64,000 nt of DNA. Origin: Paenibacillus sp. Soil787 (GTDB lineage: Bacteria > Bacillota > Bacilli > Paenibacillales > NBRC-103111). This document shows positions 26,891 through 35,473 of this stretch, in pieces (position 1 is the stretch's first letter; the number at the start of each line of letters is the position of its first letter). The position numbers were made by a program, and so were the translations under genes. Where the stretch lies: assembly GCF_001429545.1 (NCBI RefSeq), contig NZ_LMSP01000046.1, positions 219,082 through 283,081 on the forward strand, read 5' to 3'. The notes under the pieces were generated by a model. The model was given only the letters and a program-made list of their open reading frames with translations. It searched no databases and had not been told where the DNA came from.

Positions 26891-27032
26891 AGTAAAACTC
26901 TAAAGTTAATGCTTACGAAGTTAGTTTTGCTAAGGCAAAACTCTGAAGTTCATGCTTACGAAGTTAGTTTTGCTAAAGCAAAACTCTAAAGTTCATGCTT
27001 ACGAAGTTAGTTTTGCTAAAGCAAAACTCTGA
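26891..27032 (+). repeat. Leader repeat copy B: three 43-bp tandem units before comEA
   Basis: GCTTACGAAGTTAGTTTTGC recurs at 26911, 26954 and 26997 (exact 43-base spacing). Each unit ends GCTAAAGCAAAACTCT, so AGTTTTGCT/AGCAAAACT arms form a hairpin, and the last arm abuts GAGGAGGG, the comEA ribosome site. Same family as 11670-11787 and 40350-40450. The comER-comEA gap (26738-27043) holds this array and no other gene. Confidence 0.85.
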
Positions 27033-27043
27033 GGAGGGAATTC

Positions 27044-27736
27044 GTGGATTTTTTAGGTTCCAAAAGAGGAAGGATATTGCTCATGATGGCAGTGATCTGT
27101 TTATTTGCTTTTGTCGTTTGGCCATTCCTTCGTGGAGGCAGATCTTTGATTCAGACAGATTTTATGCCTATGAACACTCAAATGCAAGCTATGATTTCTC
27201 AAAATGGTGAGAAGCCGGTACCTGAGGTGAAGCAAAGAAAATCAGACCTGAAATCTACTATAAACACAAAATCGAAGGCAACCATAGACGCTGAATCGAA
27301 GACAACGATTGACTCAGAATTGAAAGCAACCATAGACACAAATCGGAAGACAACCATAGAAACTGAACCAAAGACAACCATAGAAACTGAACCAAAGACA
27401 ACCATAGAAACTGAACCGAAAGCAACGGGAGACATAGAACCGAATGCAACAATACCTGCGTTTTCAGCAATACCAACGCATTCTATGGTATCTAATGAAA
27501 AACAGGAAGTTAGTTTGCCAGCAGCGCGGTCTGCTGGTCAATTGGATCTTAATACAGCTACTATCGAGCAGTTAGATGGGATACCGGGAATTGGAGAGAT
27601 CAAGGCAAAGGCTATAATGAACTATCGATTGAAGAAGGGGCGATTTAGCCGGATTGAAGAGCTGGTGGAGGTAAAGGGCATCGGGGACAAAATGCTCGAG
27701 AAGTTGAAAGCATTTCTTTATGTAACTTCGCCATAG
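27044..27736 (+). CDS. comEA: DNA uptake protein ComEA, variant without obvious SLBB domain
   Basis: Membrane-anchored DNA receptor for transformation. GTG at 27044 follows GAGGAGGG. A membrane helix (about 12-28, ILLMMAVICLFAFVVW) leads to a repetitive linker (about 65-140) of eight-residue units such as TTIETEPK, three of them perfect at the DNA level (24-bp units, about 27355-27426). The C-terminal 70 residues are a standard double helix-hairpin-helix DNA-binding domain (LDLNTATIEQLDGIPGIGE, GRFSRIEELVEVKGIG). The SLBB domain usual in Bacillus ComEA is not seen and may have been replaced by the linker. It is followed by comEB and comEC. Confidence 0.9.
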   Translation: MDFLGSKRGRILLMMAVICLFAFVVWPFLRGGRSLIQTDFMPMNTQMQAMISQNGEKPVPEVKQRKSDLKSTINTKSKATIDAESKTTIDSELKATIDTNRKTTIETEPKTTIETEPKTTIETEPKATGDIEPNATIPAFSAIPTHSMVSNEKQEVSLPAARSAGQLDLNTATIEQLDGIPGIGEIKAKAIMNYRLKKGRFSRIEELVEVKGIGDKMLEKLKAFLYVTSP

Positions 27737-27844
27737 TCCTTTCTTTTCTTTTATTTTGCTAGGAAATATGAGAGAATACTAGAAATGAAAATAAGGATCC
27801 GATGATTTTACAGGGGTCTTCGGAAGGAGGAGTCAGCATCCGTT

Positions 27845-28357
27845 ATGAGCAACCGAAAAGATTGGGATACTTATTTCCTCGATATAGCTTACATGGCATC
27901 AACACGATCAAGATGCAATCGCAGGCATGTGGGCGCAGTGTTGGTTCAGGGTAAGAAGCTTCTTGGAACAGCTTACAATGGTGCGCCCATGGGTGTACCC
28001 GATTGCACTGAGGCAGGCTGCATGCTTGTAGAAGAAATTGAGCTGAAAGTGGTGGATGATACCGAGGAAGTTATTCGTAAACAACGATGCATTCGTACGA
28101 TTCATGCAGAGCAAAATCTACTGCTGTTTACGGATCGCGAAGATCGCGAAGGATCGACTGTCTATGTGACAGATCAGCCTTGCTGGACATGTGCGAATAT
28201 GCTGGCCAACAGCGGTGTGACGGAAATCGTTTTTCATCGCGGATACCCTAAGGATCATGAGAAAGTAAGCCATTTGATGGAGGACAGAGGTATCGTTTTC
28301 CGTAGAATGGAAGGATATGAACCTCCGCCTGGTACTGTATCAGATGTCGTGAATTAA
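27845..28357 (+). CDS. comEB: ComEB, dCMP/cytidine deaminase family
   Basis: 170 residues with the zinc deaminase site: RTIHAEQN (histidine and catalytic glutamate) and QPCWTCANMLANSG (two cysteines), plus SRCNRRHVGAVLV near the N-terminus. It catalyses deamination of dCMP; in Bacillus comEB lies in the comE operon without being required for uptake and has been linked to pole localisation. GGAAGGAGG (27822-27830) precedes the ATG. A terminator at 28374-28437 separates it from comEC. Confidence 0.94.
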   Translation: MSNRKDWDTYFLDIAYMASTRSRCNRRHVGAVLVQGKKLLGTAYNGAPMGVPDCTEAGCMLVEEIELKVVDDTEEVIRKQRCIRTIHAEQNLLLFTDREDREGSTVYVTDQPCWTCANMLANSGVTEIVFHRGYPKDHEKVSHLMEDRGIVFRRMEGYEPPPGTVSDVVN

Positions 28358-28373
28358 ATAGATCTACTGAAGT

Positions 28374-28437
28374 AAGAGGAAGAACCTCTTTCTAGAAGCA
28401 GCCTATGGGGCTGATCTGGGAAGAGGTTTTTTTGTTT
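28374..28437 (+). terminator. Terminator between comEB and comEC
   Basis: Stem GAACCTCTT / AAGAGGTT with inner CAGCC/GGCTG and a TTTTTTTG tail. It separates comEC from comEA-comEB, unlike the continuous comE operon of Bacillus subtilis. Confidence 0.85.
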
Positions 28438-28498
28438 GTACTAAAATTGGGATTCAACGTCAAATACGCTCAATTGAGATTTCCTCTGAATGAATCCA

Positions 28499-28690
28499 TG
28501 ATGTTGCAGAAAGTGCAACAATTTCTGCCTAAATCTCGCCTTCTTCCTTTGTTGTTGCATATTGTACAACAATTTGGTCCTAAACAGGCTATTTCGTAAC
28601 AAATGGGTCGAATATGTTGTACAAAATGCAACTTTAAGTAGCAAAATAGCCTTTTGGCGTGTAAATTGTTGCAGGAAATACAACATTGGT
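28499..28690 (+). repeat. Cluster of four TGTTGCA-type inverted repeats
   Basis: TGTTGCAGAAAGTGCAACA (about 28502), TTGTTGCATATTGTACAAC (about 28552), TGTTGTACAAAATGCAAC (about 28615) and TTGTTGCAGGAAATACAACA (about 28666). Each has 6-8 base arms and a 4-5 base loop, with no T-tract. They fill most of the 470-base comEB-comEC gap, which has no gene I can support. Confidence 0.75.
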
Positions 28691-28827
28691 AACCAACTTA
28701 GACTATCTACCTCTGAAAAAACAGCAATAAGACTCTAAAATCGGATTATGAGTCATTCCTACTATTTCTGAAGTGGCATAATTAAAATCGATTTTATGAC
28801 ATTCAAGAGGAGCGGGAGCAAATACAT

Positions 28828-31392
28828 ATGCAAATGCTAATGAAACGACCAGTTGTTATAGGTTGTTGTCTGTGGATAACTGGCTATACGCTGGCGCTAT
28901 ATACGGACCTGCGGTGGTTATCTTTGATGACGAGCGCGCTGCTGTTAGCCGCGCTTATCGTCATCTTCGTACTGCGGCTGCCTGGCAGACAGCCGCTGTG
29001 CGCTTTCCTGCTGGTCGGAGTAGCCTATGGCTACTTCCAATGGACCGACCAGCGCAACGTCTCTGCGCTGCTGCCGCTGGCGCAGCAGCAGCAGCGCCTG
29101 GACGGCAGCGAGGTCACGCTGCTCGGCCGATTCTCCAGCCCTGTCACCGTAGACGGCGACAGGGCCAGCTTCACGATGGAAGCGGAGTCCATCCGCTTCC
29201 AGGGCGCGGAAGCTTTCCCGCTCGGCGGGGAAAGCGTGCAGGTCTCGCTGCGCCTGCTTCAGCAGGAGCAGCAGGCAGTGGCGTCGGGCTGGCGCCGAGG
29301 CGACGCCCTGACGCTGCACGGGACGCTGCGCAGCCCGTCCCCGGCCCGTAACTTCGGCGGCTTCGACTACCGCCGATACCTGCGCCTTCACCACACACAT
29401 TGGCTGCTATCAGCCAAAGGGGTGGATCAGGCGCAGGTCGAGCCTGCGGCTTCGCGCTTAAGCGTCGTCCAGCTGCTGCTGCGCCGGAACGACGAGCTGC
29501 GCGGTGCCCTCAGCAGGCGTATGGACCTTATCTTCCCCGCGCCGCAGGCGGGGTTCATGAAGAGCATGCTGATCGGTCAGACGGACGATCTCGATCCCGA
29601 GCGTTTCCAGCAATTTTCAGAGCTGGGATTGACCCATATTTTAGCGATATCCGGCTTGAATATTGCTGTATTTCTTGGTGTTTGCATTTGGATCATGCGC
29701 CGATTAAAGCTGGCGAAGGAGACTTATTTGCTAATCTGTATATGGTTATTGCCGTTCTATATCCTGCTGACTGGTGCTTCGCCATCCATTGTTCGGGCCG
29801 GACTCATGTCAATTATTGCCCTCTATGCAGCTCGGCGAGGTCTGTTAAAGGATGCATTGCATATTATGGCGATTGTCGCATGGATCATGCTTTTGTGGGA
29901 TCCATACTTCCTGCTGGATGTCAGCTTTCAGTTATCTTTTCTGGTTACACTGGGTCTCATTGTTGGGGTACAAAGAGTCAATGATTTATTCATTCCTTGG
30001 ATTTCTTCCCGAATAATTAGAAATACGGCCTCCATCACGCTGGTTTCCCAAATGGTATCTTTTCCTATATCCATTTATTATTTTAATCAGTTTTCTTTAT
30101 TGTCTTGGCTAGCTAATGCCGTCTTGGTTCCTGTTATTAGCATGATTGTATTCCCCGCTGGCCTGCTTGCTTTAGTTCTGGGAATAGTCTATGTTCCTGC
30201 TGGAAAAAGCATAGGTTTGCTTATTTCTTGGTTAAACGAAGTGATTTTCTCGATGACAGACAAGCTTCAGCATTTAAACCAGTTTAAGACGCTGTGGCCG
30301 TCGCCAAGCTTACCCTGGATTGCCTTTTATTATGCTTTTCTCATTTTGCTTTATGGATTATGTCAGCGCTTGTCGCAAGATGCTGGAGGAGAGGCTCCGA
30401 TTATTTTGGTAAGTATCAAAGGTAAAAAGAAAATGAACTTATCGAAATGGTTAGTTTGTACGACAGGAGGTTTCCTCCTATTGCTTTGGATGGGGTATTC
30501 GCCAGAGCGCTTCGATCGATCCGGTCTCGTTCAATTTATCGATGTAGGTCAAGGTGATGCTATTCTGATTCGAACGCCTTATGGCCGACATATTCTGGTT
30601 GATGGAGGAGGGACGCTTACATTCAGGAAACCTGGCGAAGCTTGGAAAATTCGTGAAGATCCGTATGAAGTTGGCCAAAAGCTGCTCGTTCCGCTGCTTA
30701 AGAAACGTGGTGTTCATCAACTAGATCTCGTAGTTCTCACACATGAAGATGCGGACCACAGTGGCGGTCTGCAGGCTGTTATTGCGCAAATGCCCGTCAA
30801 GCAGTTTCTCTTTAATGGAACGCTCAAGCCAGGGGCAAGCCTAGAGAAATTATTTGACACTCTGCTAAAGCGAAAAGTGCCGCTTTTGCCTGCGAATGCA
30901 AGCAATTGGATTCAGATTGATCCGCTTACCAGATTGCAGGTTCTGTACCCTTTGGAAAGAGATAATCGAATTATCGAAATTGTCAAAGAACAGAATGCGC
31001 AGTCCGTTGTTTTCTTGCTCGAGATGCAGGGGACGCGTTGGTTATTTACGGGGGATATGGAGAAAGAATCTGAAGAAGTTGTGGTCGATTATTTAAAAGA
31101 ACATCCTTCGTTAATTGACCTAGATCAACATATAAATCATAAGGTCGATGTACTGAAAATTGCTCATCATGGCAGCAAAACATCCACGACACCAGGGTGG
31201 CTGGACTATTGGAAGCCTTCATGGGCCGTCATATCCGTAGGCAGTATGAATAGTTATGGTCATCCAGCACCTGATGTGTTAAGGCGTTTGGAAGAAAATG
31301 AGGTGCAGGTGTTACGTACAGATCAAATGGGGGAAGTGCAGCTTGAAGTCCGCAAAGAGGGTATTTACTCCCGTATAAAAATAATGGATTAA
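28828..31392 (+). CDS. comEC: ComEC DNA uptake channel
   Basis: Polytopic membrane protein that passes single-stranded DNA into the cell; 854 residues. N-terminal helices and an OB-like extracellular part (about 35-200), a competence domain with many helices (about 230-510; FMKSMLIGQTDDLDPERF, LTHILAISGLNIAVFLG) and a C-terminal metallo-beta-lactamase domain (about 560-850; FIDVGQGDAILI, LTHEDADHSGGL, FTGDMEKESEE, IAHHGSKTSTT) with intact metal ligands. AAGAGGAGCGGGAG lies upstream of the ATG at 28828. The first ~620 coding bases after the first helix (about 28930-29570) are strikingly GC-rich and the rest is not. Confidence 0.95.
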   Translation: MQMLMKRPVVIGCCLWITGYTLALYTDLRWLSLMTSALLLAALIVIFVLRLPGRQPLCAFLLVGVAYGYFQWTDQRNVSALLPLAQQQQRLDGSEVTLLGRFSSPVTVDGDRASFTMEAESIRFQGAEAFPLGGESVQVSLRLLQQEQQAVASGWRRGDALTLHGTLRSPSPARNFGGFDYRRYLRLHHTHWLLSAKGVDQAQVEPAASRLSVVQLLLRRNDELRGALSRRMDLIFPAPQAGFMKSMLIGQTDDLDPERFQQFSELGLTHILAISGLNIAVFLGVCIWIMRRLKLAKETYLLICIWLLPFYILLTGASPSIVRAGLMSIIALYAARRGLLKDALHIMAIVAWIMLLWDPYFLLDVSFQLSFLVTLGLIVGVQRVNDLFIPWISSRIIRNTASITLVSQMVSFPISIYYFNQFSLLSWLANAVLVPVISMIVFPAGLLALVLGIVYVPAGKSIGLLISWLNEVIFSMTDKLQHLNQFKTLWPSPSLPWIAFYYAFLILLYGLCQRLSQDAGGEAPIILVSIKGKKKMNLSKWLVCTTGGFLLLLWMGYSPERFDRSGLVQFIDVGQGDAILIRTPYGRHILVDGGGTLTFRKPGEAWKIREDPYEVGQKLLVPLLKKRGVHQLDLVVLTHEDADHSGGLQAVIAQMPVKQFLFNGTLKPGASLEKLFDTLLKRKVPLLPANASNWIQIDPLTRLQVLYPLERDNRIIEIVKEQNAQSVVFLLEMQGTRWLFTGDMEKESEEVVVDYLKEHPSLIDLDQHINHKVDVLKIAHHGSKTSTTPGWLDYWKPSWAVISVGSMNSYGHPAPDVLRRLEENEVQVLRTDQMGEVQLEVRKEGIYSRIKIMD

Positions 31393-31410
31393 ACGACATC
31401 TGAATGATCT

Positions 31411-31539
31411 CTACCCAGAGTTGTTCGAATGTGGATCTTTATGTTCTTCCCCTATAGGTTCCTGCTTCCATGGTGGATCACCATGCATATGCAGCTCTTT
31501 GTATATCCAATGAATTCCGAAGGGAATCCCTGGTCCCAA
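31411..31539 (-). CDS. Possible 42-residue protein, weakly supported
   Basis: A coherent reading frame on the minus strand: TTG start at 31539, GPGIPFGIHWIYKELHMHGD then PPWKQEPIGEEHKD, stop at 31411. The amino-acid mix looks protein-like, but there is no ribosome site and an in-frame stop directly precedes the TTG. It may be a remnant. The rest of the 31393-31795 gap shows nothing I can name. Confidence 0.25.
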   Translation of the reverse strand: MGPGIPFGIHWIYKELHMHGDPPWKQEPIGEEHKDPHSNNSG

Positions 31540-31795
31540 TCATTTGCTATTGGTAAGAATTAATCGGTTATGGCATTTTCTTAGGCGGTACTACCCAAAC
31601 ATAGTACTTTCCCTTCTTTTAAAAAAGCTTACAATGGAGAGTAATTTGATGGATGAGAGAGAGGGGAGAGCGGTTTGTGAGCCGAAGTTGAAACTAATCG
31701 GTCTGGCATACGTCTAATAACAAGTGTATTTATTTCAGGAAGTTTGTTATTCTGGTAGTTGCAAGATTGCCATCGTTTTTTTATTCTAAAAGAGT

Positions 31796-31822
31796 TGCAA
31801 CCTTATGAGACGCTGCTGCGTC
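31796..31822 (+). promoter_or_regulatory. Putative ECF-type promoter before the sigma factor gene
   Basis: TGCAAC (31796-31801), 17-base spacer, CGTC (31819-31822), the general ECF form (AAC in -35, CGTC in -10). A second GTTGCAA occurs at about 31758. It suggests autoregulation by the sigma factor, but the distance to the GTG at 31851 is short and this is untested. Confidence 0.4.
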
Positions 31823-31850
31823 TGTAAGATTGCAAGAGGGAGGGATCCCA

Positions 31851-32399
31851 GTGGTAGCACCCGAACTGGTAAGATCTGCACAAGCCGGTGATCGTGATGC
31901 TCTCATTACCCTATTGCGAGAAATTGAGTCTCACGTTTATCGAACCGCTTATTATATTTTGAATAATGAACAGGATGCCCTCGATGCTTCACAAGAGGCA
32001 CTCCTTCGGATTTATACAAAAATTAATTCCTATGAAGAAAAAGCGCTCTTCAAGACGTGGGTACAGCGGATTGTAACGAATATCTGCATCGATAAATTTC
32101 GCAAAGCGAAACCAACGGTTTCGATTGATGAGCATGATATGACCTTTACAGCGGAGCATAATGTTGAACAGGAAATGTTAATTGGCTACTTAGCCAAAGA
32201 TATTAGAGAAGCAATCGAAAAGCTTCCCGAACACCATCGATCTGTTGTTGTTCTCCGTTATTTGCAGGACTTTTCGTATCATGAAATTGCAGAATCTCTC
32301 AACCTACCCTTAAATACGGTGAAGTCTTACTTATTTCGAGCTAGACAGCAATTACAGTCGCTGCTCCAAGAATATCAGAAAGGAGGTGTTCGGGGATGA
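31851..32399 (+). CDS. ECF-like RNA polymerase sigma factor
   Basis: About 182 residues. Region 2: LNNEQDALDASQEALLRIYT then FKTWVQRIVTNICIDKFR. Region 4: AIEKLPEHHRSVVVLRYLQD, FSYHEIAESLNLP, NTVKSYLFRARQQL. GTG at 31851 follows GAGGGAGGG (31835-31843); TTG at 31830 is upstream of that site. Its stop overlaps the next gene (ATGA at 32396), which encodes its probable anti-sigma factor. The regulon is unknown. Confidence 0.93.
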   Translation: MVAPELVRSAQAGDRDALITLLREIESHVYRTAYYILNNEQDALDASQEALLRIYTKINSYEEKALFKTWVQRIVTNICIDKFRKAKPTVSIDEHDMTFTAEHNVEQEMLIGYLAKDIREAIEKLPEHHRSVVVLRYLQDFSYHEIAESLNLPLNTVKSYLFRARQQLQSLLQEYQKGGVRG

Positions 32400-33610
32400 A
32401 TTGTCAAGAGGTGATGGAATTTATGCAAAGACAGCTGGATGGGGATTTAGATGCAAAAGAGGAAGATGAGCTTCATGCTCACCTGATGCATTGTTTGGAC
32501 TGTGCACAGATGTTTGAACGTTTACAAAGATTGTCCGATGAACTGACCCAGTTACCGAAGGTCATTCCTCCATACAGTTTGGTCGATGCTATCATGCCGC
32601 AGCTAGCTGATATAGATAGACATGCCGCGGCGTCCATTACCGACAAGGTGGCTGCTTTCGGTACTAATGCCAGCCAGACAACATCTGTGCAGCCTCCCAA
32701 ACTCCCTTGGACACGCCGTTTAGGATTACAGTTCTCCTGGAAATTCGCAGGTGGTGTCGTTGCCGCTGGTCTCATCCTTGGTTTCTTCGCATTCAATCTG
32801 AAGCATCCTATTCTGGATCAAGCAGATGGTTGGCTGCAGCCAAAGGCTGCATCTGAAAAACATAGTGCCGGACAAATGCAAAGCACGACGGCCTCCGATT
32901 CAAACGCTGCACAGGATGCTGGCAAGAAGAAGGCGGCAGATCGTGCAGACACGAAGCAGGCGGCACCAAATGCCCCAGCTGCTAAGTCAGATGGGCAAGT
33001 GAATGTACAGCCAGAAGCAACAGTGGGAAATGGGCAAGTAGGGCCGCAAGCTACAACAGATGCGAAGTTGGAGGTGCCGCGAACGCTGAGTTCATCTGAG
33101 ACCAAGAAAGGTACGGATGGTTTGCGCCAAGCACCTTCTACCTCAGAGCCTGAACGGCTCAAAGATCCGGCTTCTACGGGGACTAATAGGAAGAATGAAT
33201 CGGACCCTGCATCGACGAATCCGCCAGAGGGCAGTATAACTTCAAATAAGGTACCGGAAGAGCAGAAGGTATTGAAATCTACCGATCCAACACCTGCGTC
33301 AGCTTCTAAGAATGGTGGAGCAACGAGTGATGTCGGAGGCATATATTCTTTGACCGCTCCGAACAGTGCGAATTCGTTGAAATCAACTACAGGCGTTTTC
33401 GAGGCTTTTGTTGAAGAGCAGCATGTCGTAATCCGAAACAGCACTACCAAAGAAGTTGTTTTGGCGTCCAAGCAAGTTTGGAAGACGGGTGATCTTATCA
33501 CGCTAGTGGAATGGTCTAAGGATGACAAATTATTTTACCAAGTTCAAAGCGAAGGCTCTCTTCAAACTTTTCTCATCGATTTAAATACGAAAGAGGAAGC
33601 AGCTAAGTAA
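32396..33610 (+). CDS. Membrane anti-sigma factor with zinc-finger (zf-HC2) domain
   Basis: 404 residues. The N-terminal zf-HC2 domain has CQEVMEFMQRQLDGDL and the ligands HAHLMHCLDC (about 28-37), which bind the sigma factor. One membrane helix (about 118-136, FAGGVVAAGLILGFFAF) is followed by a long Ala/Thr/Ser/Pro/Lys-rich outside region (about 150-305) and a small C-terminal globular part (about 320-404). It overlaps the sigma gene by 4 bases. The low-complexity stalk suggests sensing at or beyond the wall. The signal is unknown. Confidence 0.88.
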   Translation: MNCQEVMEFMQRQLDGDLDAKEEDELHAHLMHCLDCAQMFERLQRLSDELTQLPKVIPPYSLVDAIMPQLADIDRHAAASITDKVAAFGTNASQTTSVQPPKLPWTRRLGLQFSWKFAGGVVAAGLILGFFAFNLKHPILDQADGWLQPKAASEKHSAGQMQSTTASDSNAAQDAGKKKAADRADTKQAAPNAPAAKSDGQVNVQPEATVGNGQVGPQATTDAKLEVPRTLSSSETKKGTDGLRQAPSTSEPERLKDPASTGTNRKNESDPASTNPPEGSITSNKVPEEQKVLKSTDPTPASASKNGGATSDVGGIYSLTAPNSANSLKSTTGVFEAFVEEQHVVIRNSTTKEVVLASKQVWKTGDLITLVEWSKDDKLFYQVQSEGSLQTFLIDLNTKEEAAK

Positions 33611-33736
33611 ATTTGTGAGGCGAATGCACCAAAGTAACGCTTCTAGCGTATGTTGTATGATAAGGAAGCGGCAATGCTTTGGTGGATTGTCCACACGGTA
33701 TAAGGTTTCTAGAGCCTTTAACCGGTGTTTAAATAG

Positions 33737-33793
33737 ACAAACAAAGGGATTACCTCAAGGTCTTCGGGCTTTGACGTAATCCCTTTGTTGTTG
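33737..33793 (+). terminator. Terminator after the anti-sigma gene
   Basis: Stem CAAAGGGATTAC / GTAATCCCTTTG with loop and TTGTTGG tail. TTGACG (33771) and TAAAAT (33795) with an 18-base spacer overlap it and may be the holA promoter. Confidence 0.78.
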
Positions 33794-33824
33794 GTAAAAT
33801 GTAAGCAAGGAGTGAACGCTAGCT

Positions 33825-34844
33825 ATGGACGCAAAGAGAGCATTGAAAGATATACAAGCAGGGCGCCCTGCACCTGTTTATTTGTGCTACGGCCCTGAGA
33901 AATATAAGATGAGGGAATTTATTCAGGTTCTAACGGATTTGCTCATTGAGCCCGAACACAAAGAATTTGCAGTGAGTAAATTTGATTTAAGCGAAATTAG
34001 TCTCTCTGCGGTGCTGGAGGATGCGGAGACCCTTCCCTTTATGGTTCCGAAGAAGCTGGTCATCGCGAAGAATGCGCTGTTTTTCACAGGGGCGAAGGAA
34101 AGTTCGAAGATTGAACATCATTTGGATCGTTTGACGGATTATTTGAAATCTCCAGCGGAACATACGGTTGTGGTGTTTACGGTAGATGCAGATAAATTGG
34201 ACGAGCGTAAGAAGATTGTGAAAGCGCTCAAGGACCTTGAAGCGGCGGTTCCCTTCTTATCACTGAGCCCGGAAGAATTGCAGCAATGGGTAGCCAAACA
34301 AGCCCAGCAGCTGGGTTTTTCGTTCACGAGGGAAGCCGCCGACCAACTGATCTTATACACCGGCGGGAATTTGCAATCCTTATCGGCAGAGATTGAGAAG
34401 ATTTCTTTATATGTAGGAGCCGGTGCTGAAGCATCGGTTGATGTCATTGATCAATTGGTGGCCCGCAGTACAGAACAGAACGTCTTCATTCTGATAGAGG
34501 ACATTGTAAATGTCAGGCTGGAACGTGCCTTCGTTATTCTCGAGGAGCTGCTGAAGCAGCGTGAGGAGCCGATCAAGATCGCGGCGCTCATCGCTAGACA
34601 ATTCCGCATTATGCTGCAGGTGAAGGAGTTAAGTAAACAGGGCTATTCCCAGCAGCAAATGGCTTCACAGATCGGTTTGCATCCCTTTGCCGTGAAGGTG
34701 GCTGAAGGGCAGGCACGTAAATATGATATTGAGAAGCTGAGCCGGATCATGTCGCAGCTTGCGGATCTTGATTTCCAAATGAAAACAGGGAAAATCGATA
34801 AAGTGTTAGGTTTAGAGTTGTTCCTTCTTAGGCTTGCTTCTTAG
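33825..34844 (+). CDS. holA: DNA polymerase III subunit delta
   Basis: Clamp-loader delta subunit, 339 residues: N-terminal PVYLCYGPEKYKMREFIQ, AETLPFMVPKKLVIAKNA, then an AAA+ fold and helical C-terminus (FQMKTGKIDKVLGLELFLLR, typical family end). GCAAGGAGTGAA precedes the ATG. It follows the competence/sigma block and precedes convergent rpsT, as in other Bacillales. Confidence 0.95.
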   Translation: MDAKRALKDIQAGRPAPVYLCYGPEKYKMREFIQVLTDLLIEPEHKEFAVSKFDLSEISLSAVLEDAETLPFMVPKKLVIAKNALFFTGAKESSKIEHHLDRLTDYLKSPAEHTVVVFTVDADKLDERKKIVKALKDLEAAVPFLSLSPEELQQWVAKQAQQLGFSFTREAADQLILYTGGNLQSLSAEIEKISLYVGAGAEASVDVIDQLVARSTEQNVFILIEDIVNVRLERAFVILEELLKQREEPIKIAALIARQFRIMLQVKELSKQGYSQQQMASQIGLHPFAVKVAEGQARKYDIEKLSRIMSQLADLDFQMKTGKIDKVLGLELFLLRLAS

Positions 34845-34878
34845 GTTTGCTGCCTAGGAGGACAGCCTTTCGAACAGT

Positions 34879-34917
34879 AAAAAGTCCAGCTCTCTGTGAT
34901 AGAGAACTGGACTTTTG
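34879..34917. terminator. Bidirectional terminator between holA and rpsT
   Basis: Stem AAAAGTCCAG / CTGGACTTTT with inner CTCT/AGAG pairs. Confidence 0.88.
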
Positions 34918-34933
34918 CTTTATGTCCGTTTTA

Positions 34934-35185
34934 TTACGCTTGAGCCGTAAGAGCGTTCAGCTTTTTAGCCAGACGGGACTTCTTGCGGTTAGCGGCATTT
35001 TTATGGATTAAACCTTTAGAAGCTGCTTTATCTAATTTCTTGGAAGCGTTAATTAGAGCTTCTGGGCTTACAGCAGTTTCGAAAGCTTTCACAGCAGTAC
35101 GCAGAGCGGACTTTTGGGAAGCGTTACGAAGACGGCGCTTTTCGCTAACTTTTACTCGTTTAATAGCGGATTTAATGTTTGGCAT
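34934..35185 (-). CDS. rpsT: 30S ribosomal protein S20
   Basis: 83-residue S20: MPNIKSAIKRVKVSEKRRLR, then SALRTAVKAFE and the C-terminal KGLIHKNAANRKKSRLAKKL. ATG at 35185 follows GTAGGAGGTGAATTTC; an in-frame ATG three codons upstream lies in the ribosome site. Its promoter is at 35253-35281. Confidence 0.97.
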   Translation of the reverse strand: MPNIKSAIKRVKVSEKRRLRNASQKSALRTAVKAFETAVSPEALINASKKLDKAASKGLIHKNAANRKKSRLAKKLNALTAQA

Positions 35186-35252
35186 GAAATTCACCTCCTA
35201 CTTACAAAACACGTTCAACGTTACATTTGTATGTTTGCTGACAACTTTAAGT

Positions 35253-35281
35253 ATTCTACCATGCAACAATTGAAAATGCAA
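35253..35281 (-). promoter_or_regulatory. Sigma-A promoter for rpsT
   Basis: On the minus strand TTGCAT (35281-35276), 17-base spacer, TAGAAT (35258-35253). Confidence 0.65.
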
Positions 35282-35473
35282 GACCTGTCAATAGGTTTTC
35301 AGTGGTCTGCTTTTTTGCATAAGCGGTTGTAAATCGTAGCACAATAAGGGATGCAATGCACCCAAGGATAACGGCTAAGCTGTCCTCCAAGGACAGGCGC
35401 GTTTACCCAGAAATATGCAAAGCTTATCATGTGAAACATATAAATTTTTATATTTTGAGAAAGGGGAACTTCA

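Noticed and set aside
27199..27476. Minus-strand Val/Ser/Phe repeat proteins opposite comEA
   Set aside because: Mirror of the comEA octapeptide repeat; no ribosome site.
28863..29984. Additional genes within the GC-rich part of comEC
   Set aside because: High GC removes stop codons in all frames; only the comEC frame shows domain similarity and the overlapping frames are Arg/Ala/Gly-rich shadows.
31640..31735. 22-residue peptide starting MDEREGRAV
   Set aside because: No convincing ribosome site placement and no recognisable composition; likely chance.
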